Assembly: GCA_934271085.1 (NCBI GenBank)
Contig: CAKQQU010000059.1
Coordinates: 1 to 7,998 of the forward strand
Length of the DNA stretch: 7,998 nt
Reading direction: 5' to 3'
Origin: an uncultured Bacillota bacterium
Lineage (GTDB): Bacteria > Bacillota > Dehalobacteriia > UBA4068
Below the pieces are notes generated by a model. The model worked only from the letters and a program-made list of their open reading frames with translations. It made no database searches and was not told the DNA's origin. The stretch's first letter is position 1; each line of letters opens with the position of its first letter. Below, piece by piece: positions 1-3,951 of this stretch. The translations under genes were made by a program, and so were the position numbers.

Positions 1-21
1 AGGGAGGGTATTATTTTACTT

Positions 22-230
22 CGGCAACCCGCTTGCCATCTTTGCTCTAATTTCTAATAACTTACCGATTCTTAAGCATTGAATAATACTTTGCGGCAGT
101 AATGTAAGAATACCTATATTTATCGATCAGATTTGTATTGCTTCCTCTTTTTTACATATGCGGCAGCACGCCCGCCATCTTTATTCTAATCTTTCATAAC
201 TTACCGGTTTTTTGCATCGAATAATATTTG
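22..230. repeat. Imperfect direct repeat pair, 139 bases apart
   Basis: The segment at 22-90 recurs at 161-229. Both begin CGGCA, share GCCATCTTT, then TCTAAT and ATAACTTACCG, and end with GCAT(T/C)GAATAAT. The alignment is ungapped over the first 50 or so bases and needs a one-base gap later; by eye about three quarters of positions agree. Neither copy encodes a conserved peptide that I can see, so the constraint or ancestry is at the DNA or RNA level. The function is unknown. Confidence 0.6.
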
Positions 231-239
231 TTTGTAATA

Positions 240-337
240 CTATTCGTATCCGCGGTATTGACAAAATAGTCGTTTTGTGGTGAATATGTGTTGAAAGAAG
301 TCTCTGATGAGCGACCGCTGTGCTTGGGATTTCCCAG
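240..337 (+). repeat. Promoter-like repeat module, copy A
   Basis: This copy begins CTATTCG (240-246) and carries TTGACA at 258-263 and GTTTTGT at 272-278. The -10 position (281-286, TGAATA) is poor. A hairpin follows at 325-336 (TGGGA/TCCCA), flanked by GTGCT and AGCAC that could extend the stem across a bulge. From 240 the sequence aligns without gaps to copy C at 591, with shared CTATTCG, GGTATTGAC and GTCGTTTTGTG blocks. It could be a decayed promoter of a small structured RNA; function is unknown. Confidence 0.45.
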
Positions 338-365
338 ACCAGCACCCGCCAAGGGGACTTCTTCA

Positions 366-444
366 GTATTGACATAATAATTGTTTTGTTATATTTTAAA
401 CATAGGGTCAGATGCATTTCCTGCCCTGGGCAATTGGAGCCCAG
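366..444 (+). repeat. Promoter-like repeat module, copy B
   Basis: This copy shares GTATTGACA and GTTTTGT with copies A and C in the same register: GTTTTGT starts 14 bases after the first T of the -35 box. TTGACA is at 369-374, and 17 bases later 392-397 reads TATTTT, a moderate -10. A hairpin follows with CTGGGC at 426-431 and GCCCAG at 439-444. The sequence upstream of the -35 box does not match A and C, so this copy is the most diverged. Confidence 0.4.
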
Positions 445-590
445 ATGTTGGGAGATCATCGAGACCCTTTTTTTCATATATTATTCTGCCTGCTTCCCGT
501 TCGTTTTTTATGAATTGGTTAAAATCTTTTTTACCATAAGCACTGGGAATTACGTTGCTTATACCCAAAGAGCCGTTATTGTTGACAACG

Positions 591-689
591 CTATTCGCCT
601 CTGTGGTATTGACGGATCGGTCGTTTTGTGATATAGTTTTGCTTAAATAGAGTTGCGGTCTTGCTGGTAACCCTGGGTACTGGACCCAG
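591..689 (+). repeat. Promoter-like repeat module, copy C (best promoter)
   Basis: TTGACG at 609-614 and TATAGT at 632-637 are separated by exactly 17 bases, a good vegetative sigma-factor promoter; initiation near 644 is predicted. Upstream and spacer sequence (591-631) matches copy A, 351 bases earlier. The downstream hairpin is CTGGGT at 673-678 with ACCCAG at 684-689. The transcript would run straight into the structured block at 671-718, and no credible coding start follows, so a small non-coding RNA is possible. Confidence 0.45.
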
Positions 690-718
690 TAAGTTCCCAG
701 CTAACCCGGTGCACCGGG
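671..718 (+). other. Hairpin-rich block with a 14-base palindrome
   Basis: A six-base-pair stem (673-678 with 684-689, five-base loop) is followed after a short linker by CCCGGTGCACCGGG at 705-718, a perfect palindrome. It is GC-rich against AT-rich surroundings and lies directly downstream of the promoter of copy C. It could be structured RNA, a protein-binding palindrome or a remnant; no riboswitch family matches by eye. Confidence 0.4.
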
Positions 719-899
719 GACAGGGAGCAGCTCTATATTTTTTATTACCCTATGGGTGCGGTATTTGCTCTCACCAGGAGTTACTTCCGTATCAAAAGCA
801 ACCGTATAATTCTGCCCTTAATATTTTTTTTCTTACTGCCCTCTTTGGCTATATATTCACCGCAGCCCCTCTATGGACTTTTCAAATTCATTATATAAT

Positions 900-1368
900 T
901 TAGCCGTTTTCAAGGGTGTTGCTGCGAACAGCAGATATCTTACCTTTTCCCTCTGGTCGTGCTATTATGTTGCCAGAAGGAATATTAGGAGGTGCAGCCG
1001 TGGCTTGCATTACCGAAGATGGACGCATACTGGATACATCTCCGATGCGGGAGGGCAAAGGAATATTGGAGCTAATTAACGGCTCTTGGGTGCCAGCTAA
1101 ATCTCCATTGTATGGTGCTGAATTATTCTCCGCCCGGGTGCTTTCACCAAAAGAATTGTCCCAGATATTGAAATCCGGCAAATTAAGCTGATCCCACATG
1201 GCAATACTTTTGTTTTGATCTTGCAAATATTGCGCTTGTGTTTCCGGAGATGCAGTTGCAAAATCAGCGACGCCATTTTTCATAGATAGCGTCAGACTGT
1301 AGTTTGACTTTCCAGCCATCAGGCCGGGTAAGTTGCAATTCGCATTTCATCCCGTTTTCGTCTGCCAT
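900..1368 (-). pseudogene. Possible frameshifted small gene, function unknown
   Basis: On the minus strand, ATG at 1368 follows a GGGGTG ribosome-binding-like run and opens a 34-codon frame. It begins MADENG, contains RPDGWKVKLQSDAIYEKW and stops with TGA at 1266-1264. The neighbouring frame takes over at this point and stays open to 900, with plausible composition (SPETQAQYLQDQNKS, WDQLNLPDFNIWDNS). The later frame's own ATG at 1319 has no ribosome binding site. A single base loss would join them into one protein of about 155 residues, so a broken gene is my preferred reading of this strand. It conflicts with the plus-strand frame at 1000-1191. No domain is recognised. Confidence 0.25.
1000..1191 (+). 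CDS. Hypothetical small protein (63 aa)
   Basis: The proposed start is GTG at 1000, because AGGAGG lies at 987-992, seven bases upstream, the best ribosome binding site in the left half of the window. An in-frame ATG at 967 has no such site. The product is mixed polar and hydrophobic, with ITEDGRILD near the start, INGSWVPA in the middle and a C-terminal segment ARVLSPKELSQILKSGK that looks helical. There is no signal peptide, membrane segment or recognised domain. It overlaps a minus-strand frame that looks equally protein-like, and only one can be real. Purine bias at codon position one does not separate them. I cannot assign a function; a remnant of a phage structural gene is conceivable. 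Confidence 0.35.
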   Translation: MACITEDGRILDTSPMREGKGILELINGSWVPAKSPLYGAELFSARVLSPKELSQILKSGKLS

Positions 1369-1393
1369 GCTCGCACCCCATGATTTGGGTATC

Positions 1394-1415
1394 AAAAAAG
1401 CCGCCCCGGGCGGCT
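1394..1415 (-). terminator. Intrinsic terminator, minus strand
   Basis: AGCCGCC (1399-1405) and GGCGGCT (1409-1415) form a GC-rich hairpin. On the minus strand it is followed at once by a run of six T (1393-1398 region). On the plus strand there is no T run, so it works leftwards. It sits between a minus-strand promoter at 1447-1455 and a minus-strand ATG at 1368, so it could be a leader attenuator rather than the end of a gene. Confidence 0.6.
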
Positions 1416-1446
1416 CTACTATCAATTTAATTATTCTTACAATATT

Positions 1447-1455
1447 ATTATAACA
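1447..1455 (-). promoter_or_regulatory. Extended -10 promoter, minus strand
   Basis: Read on the minus strand, 1455-1447 is TGTTATAAT: a consensus TATAAT preceded by TG with one base between, which defines an extended -10 element. No good -35 box lies 16-18 bases upstream, which extended -10 promoters can tolerate. Initiation near 1440 would produce a leader entering the hairpin at 1399-1415 and then the small frame starting at 1368. Confidence 0.35.
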
Positions 1456-1766
1456 CGGTTTTTACCAGGTATTTTTTTTGTAAACCGCCTGCAAAATAAC
1501 TATTGGCATACGGTATACCAGTATGATGAATGGCACCATCAGCAAGAAGCCATGTTACTACCTGAAATAGGGCGAGCCAATGGAATACATAATCAGCTTT
1601 ATGATTTTGCTTCTGTTACTCGTTCTTGGAATAAAGAAATAACCGCCCCGAGCTAAGGGAACGGCTCCCCATTCTAACCTATAAACCGACAATGGGAGTA
1701 GCCGCCTGCTGCAACAGGCAGCCACCTTCTTGATAAATATTATATAATGTTAATGGGGTGAAGTCA

Positions 1767-1940
1767 ATGGGTTAAACTTCAGCTAAAGCTGTACAAAAAT
1801 ACCAAGCAAAGACCTACACGCAAAATGCGATAAGGATCAAAAAAGAACTTGCTGCCGAGTTTGACAAAAAATTAAAAGAGAACGGCAATACCAAAGCGGC
1901 AGTAATCAGAGAAGCGATAGAAAACTATATAGCAAACTAA
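1767..1940 (+). pseudogene. Ribbon-helix-helix (Arc/CopG-like) gene with stop at codon 3
   Basis: ATG at 1767 follows a GGGGTG run (1755-1760) and TATAAT at 1743-1748. The frame reads Met-Gly-stop (TAA at 1773-1775) and is then open to TAA at 1938-1940. The 54 residues after the stop fit a ribbon-helix-helix protein: a basic N-terminal segment (SAKAVQKYQAKTYTQN), a strand IRIKKEL, helix A AAEFDKKLKENG, and helix B NTKAAVIREAIENYIAN. Such proteins dimerise and bind DNA through the strand, and often serve as small repressors or antitoxins. No ATG, GTG or TTG occurs in frame before the strand, so restart is unlikely. One substitution (TAA to AAA or CAA) would repair it, so I read it as a recent loss; a sequencing error is possible. 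No partner toxin is visible. Confidence 0.6.
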
Positions 1941-2026
1941 CAGGCAGATTGCCTATCCGAGAAACTAAATAAGCTGCCACGCTACACCAAAACCCATAAG
2001 TTGTCCGGAGTTTTTCTTATTTTCCC

Positions 2027-2044
2027 AGCAATTTTTTGCTTTTT
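2027..2044 (+). terminator. Weak terminator-like hairpin
   Basis: AGCAA (2027-2031) pairs with TTGCT (2036-2040) over a TTTT loop and is followed by four more T. The stem is short and AT-rich, so termination would be inefficient. It lies about 90 bases after the RHH remnant and could have ended that transcript. Confidence 0.25.
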
Positions 2045-2446
2045 GGTATTTCTGCTTGCACAGAATATCTTTTGATTATGGTACGCTCATCGCCTTGAAC
2101 ATGGCAAACCCATTATTGGCTTTAGCTGTGAACCATGGTAACATATCCAGCGAGCAGCGGCATCGGGGTACATGGTCTTATCCAGAGAGTTGCCAAAAGG
2201 CTTCTCCGCTTCTTCAGGTTGGCCGTCCGGCTACCTTTTGCCGCTTTATGCGGACGCAAGCAAATCTTGAAAAGCTTTTATGCTTATCCCTACTTTAATG
2301 CAAGATAGAAACATCTTGATAATAGTATATTTGCATGTGTTTAGCTGCCGGTTTGTCCGGCTTGCAATATTTTTCCAGCAAGTTTTCGATTAATCAGCCA
2401 AATTGCAACAAATTACATATAATAATACCAATAATAGCTTTTTTCC

Positions 2447-2474
2447 TTGCTTTTTCTGCATACCATGATATAAT
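2447..2474 (+). promoter_or_regulatory. Probable gap promoter (extended -10)
   Basis: TATAAT at 2469-2474 is preceded by TG and one base (2466-2468), an extended -10 element, with TTGCTT at 2447-2452 sixteen bases upstream as a partial -35. Initiation near 2481 would leave a leader of about 170 bases before gap, containing the hairpin at 2511-2534. A nearer alternative is CATAAT at 2624-2629, which has no matching -35. Confidence 0.45.
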
Positions 2475-2651
2475 GAAATTAAATAAAGGGAATTTAGCCA
2501 TAGTTGCAGATTTGGCAAATTTTTTTTGCCCAAATATTGTCTACATGTATTTTTCAGTCTAAGGGGCTGACTTTTTATATGCCTCAATGGACTGATTTCA
2601 GGCTAAAATAACCCGCGACTTAGCATAATATATTTTAGGAGGAAATTACCA

Positions 2652-3671
2652 ATGGCGATTAAAATCGGTATTAACGGCTACGGACGTATAGGACGTATTG
2701 TTCTGCGTCAGGCGCTGGCAATGCCAGAAGAATTTCAGGTATGCGCGATTAATTACCGCGATGTGGATCTGGACTACATGGCTTATATGATGCGCTATGA
2801 TTCTACTTTCGGAAGATATTCCGGAACCGTCCGCGCTGTTGATAACGGTTTATTGTTTGATGAAAAATATTTTGTCCCGGTATTCACCGGTTCCAGTGCC
2901 GAAGATCTTCCCTGGGGAAAATGCGGCGCTGAATATATTGTAGAATCTACCGGTGCTTACAAGACCTACGAAAAATCCAAGGCGCATTTGGATGCGGGAG
3001 CCAAAAAAGTAGTAATTACCGCACCTGCCAAAGACGACTCCCCTACTTTTGTTGTAGGCGTTAATCATAATGACTATACCAAGGATATGGATGTGGTTTC
3101 CAATGCTTCCTGCACTACCAATTGCCTGGCTCCCCTGGTAAAAGTGGTCAATGATAACTTTGGTATAGTGGAAGGCCTGATGTCAACGATACATTCTTCC
3201 ACATCAAAGCAAAAAGTAGTTGATTGCCGCTCCAAAAAGGGCTGGCGCATAGGCAGATCGGTATACAATAATATTATTCCTTCCACTACCGGTGCAGCTA
3301 AGGCATGTGGCCTGGTCATTCCGGAAATGAAAGGAAAACTTACCGGTATGAGTTTCCGTATTCCCACCCCGGATGTATCCATTGTTGACCTGACGGTTTT
3401 GCTGAATACCAAAACTGATTATGAAACTATTTGCAAAACCATCAAAGAGGCTTGTGAAACAACTATGAAAGGCGTTATGTCTTATTGCGATGAAGATGTT
3501 GTTTCTGCTGATTTTGTAGGCTCTACTTATACCTCTAATTTTGATGCCAAAGCAGGAATGATGATCAATGACAATTTTGTCAAATTGCTTTCCTGGTACG
3601 ATAATGAATGGGGTTACTCTACCAAGATATTGGAGCTTATCAAGCATATGCATTCTGTGGATAATGCTTAG
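2652..3671 (+). CDS. gap: Type I glyceraldehyde-3-phosphate dehydrogenase
   Basis: This cytosolic glycolytic enzyme oxidises and phosphorylates glyceraldehyde 3-phosphate to 1,3-bisphosphoglycerate, reducing a nicotinamide cofactor; it normally acts as a tetramer. The 339 residues are full length. The Rossmann motif GINGYGRIGR is at 6-15, the active-site motif SNASCTTNC holds the nucleophile Cys154, and the base is His181 in TIHS. Phosphate-site residues Thr184, STTG (211-214) and Arg236 are present, as is WYDNEWGYS near the C terminus. ATG at 2652 follows AGGAGG (2637-2642) with a nine-base spacer. Unusually, the Asp that normally contacts the NAD ribose after AIN is Tyr35, followed by Arg36, and the usual Gly-Pro or Leu-Pro near 187-188 is Cys192-Arg193, which suggests altered NAD/NADP preference. 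The gene has its own terminator and no pgk or tpi next to it, so it appears monocistronic. Confidence 0.97.
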   Translation: MAIKIGINGYGRIGRIVLRQALAMPEEFQVCAINYRDVDLDYMAYMMRYDSTFGRYSGTVRAVDNGLLFDEKYFVPVFTGSSAEDLPWGKCGAEYIVESTGAYKTYEKSKAHLDAGAKKVVITAPAKDDSPTFVVGVNHNDYTKDMDVVSNASCTTNCLAPLVKVVNDNFGIVEGLMSTIHSSTSKQKVVDCRSKKGWRIGRSVYNNIIPSTTGAAKACGLVIPEMKGKLTGMSFRIPTPDVSIVDLTVLLNTKTDYETICKTIKEACETTMKGVMSYCDEDVVSADFVGSTYTSNFDAKAGMMINDNFVKLLSWYDNEWGYSTKILELIKHMHSVDNA

Positions 3672-3677
3672 TATTTT

Positions 3678-3713
3678 AAAAAGAGCCAGCTTGCCAACAG
3701 GCTGGCTCTTTTA
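3678..3713 (+). terminator. Intrinsic terminator of gap, probably bidirectional
   Basis: AAAAGAGCCAGC (3679-3690) and GCTGGCTCTTTT (3701-3712) form a perfect 12-bp stem with a ten-base loop, starting seven bases after the gap stop codon. T residues end the stem on the plus strand and the A run at 3678-3682 gives five T on the minus strand. It could therefore also stop transcription arriving leftwards from the restriction-modification operon. Confidence 0.9.
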
Positions 3714-3734
3714 AATTCTTTTGTACCTTTTTTA

Positions 3735-3763
3735 TTGACAATATAGCTGGTATGCTTTAGAAT
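3735..3763 (+). promoter_or_regulatory. Promoter of the tRNA-Ala gene
   Basis: A consensus TTGACA at 3735-3740 and TAGAAT at 3758-3763 are separated by 17 bases. Initiation near 3770 gives a leader of about 24 bases containing the small hairpin CCTGA/TCAGG (3772-3776 with 3781-3785), which would be removed when the 5' end of the tRNA is processed. Confidence 0.8.
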
Positions 3764-3793
3764 AAATATCGCCTGATAAATCAGGTCATTTTT

Positions 3794-3869
3794 GGGGGCA
3801 TGGCTCAGTTGGGAGAGCGCCTGCTTCGCATGCAGGAGGTCGGGGGTTCGAATCCCCCTGTCTCCACCA
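3794..3869 (+). tRNA. tRNA-Ala, anticodon CGC
   Basis: The 76 bases fold into a full cloverleaf. The acceptor stem is 3794-3800 with 3859-3865; the anticodon stem is CCTGC (3820-3824) with GCAGG (3832-3836); the T arm has GGGGG/CCCCC stems around TTCGAAT. The anticodon CGC at 3827-3829 reads GCG alanine codons. The acceptor stem has G3796 opposite T3863, the G3:U70 wobble pair that is the main identity signal for alanyl-tRNA synthetase. The discriminator is A3866 and CCA is encoded at 3867-3869. It lies between its own promoter and terminator, so it is a single-gene unit. Confidence 0.97.
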
Positions 3870-3874
3870 TCAGT

Positions 3875-3917
3875 ATAGCCTCATAAGTCTACCAAGACTT
3901 ATGAGGCTATCTTTTTT
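3875..3917 (+). terminator. Intrinsic terminator of tRNA-Ala
   Basis: A perfect 16-bp inverted repeat (3875-3890 with 3895-3910, loop ACCA) is followed by C and six T (3912-3917). The T run is only on the plus-strand side, so it terminates the tRNA transcript and offers no clear stop for the convergent operon. Confidence 0.9.
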
Positions 3918-3951
3918 ATTACCTGTTAACAATTAAAGGCTAAGGCTGATT

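Larger units (their letters stand above)
1..966. other. Repeat-rich region without a supported gene
   Basis: No reading frame here has a convincing start, ribosome binding site and protein-like composition. The short frames present, such as the TTG-initiated one from 661 to 903 and the minus-strand one from 181 to 477, look like chance. What the stretch does hold is repetition: a direct repeat pair at 22-90 and 161-229, three promoter-like modules beginning near 240, 366 and 591, and a hairpin-rich block at 671-718. From about 721 to 960 I see only AT-rich sequence with pyrimidine runs and nothing I can name. The whole looks like an intergenic accessory stretch or the remains of a mobile or phage-derived segment; that reading is inference. 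Confidence 0.6.
1384..1656 (+). other. Open frame without a usable start; possible gene remnant
   Basis: This frame is open for 90 codons from the TGA at 1381-1383 to the TAA at 1654-1656, but its only ATG is at 1552, without a ribosome binding site. The second half looks protein-like: NNYWHTVYQYDEWHHQQEA, then EIGRANGIHNQLYDFASVT. The first part runs through the terminator hairpin and an AT-rich spacer, so only about 1498-1656 could have come from a gene. I recognise no family. It may be the 3' end of a deleted gene. Confidence 0.2.
1941..2640. other. Intergenic stretch with small hairpins, no supported gene
   Basis: Between the RHH remnant and gap I find no convincing coding region. The plus-strand frames at 2056-2298 and 2335-2562 lack ribosome binding sites and have unnatural composition. 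A minus-strand frame at 2087-2230 has a protein-like stretch (PDGQPEEAEKPFGNSLD) but no start, and is preceded by stops. Around 2190-2255 several short inverted repeats occur: CAAAAGG 2194-2200 with CCTTTTG 2234-2240, and CCGC 2241-2244 with GCGG 2250-2253. Near 2511-2534 an AT-rich hairpin TTTGGCAAA/TTTGCCCAAA (one bulged base) lies in the presumed gap leader. No riboswitch class matches by eye. Confidence 0.5.

Noticed and set aside
1..720. Possible degenerate CRISPR array
   Set aside because: The repeats are few, long, diverged and unevenly spaced (111, 139 and 240 bases), with no short identical repeat and no cas gene nearby.
2087..2230. Minus-strand frame containing PDGQPEEAEKPFGNSLD
   Set aside because: It looks like a gene fragment, but has stop codons immediately upstream, no start before its middle and only 47 codons. 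It is kept only as a note in the intergenic entry.
2056..2298. Plus-strand frame of 80 codons
   Set aside because: It has no ribosome binding site and an unnatural composition, and it overlaps a hairpin-rich segment and a more protein-like minus-strand frame that itself has no start.
2545..2580. Terminator-like hairpin before gap (TCAG/CTGA then T run)
   Set aside because: The stem is only four or five pairs with mismatches, too weak to support without a folding calculation.
3204..3653. Minus-strand frames inside gap
   Set aside because: They are antisense shadows of a strongly conserved gene, without start signals.
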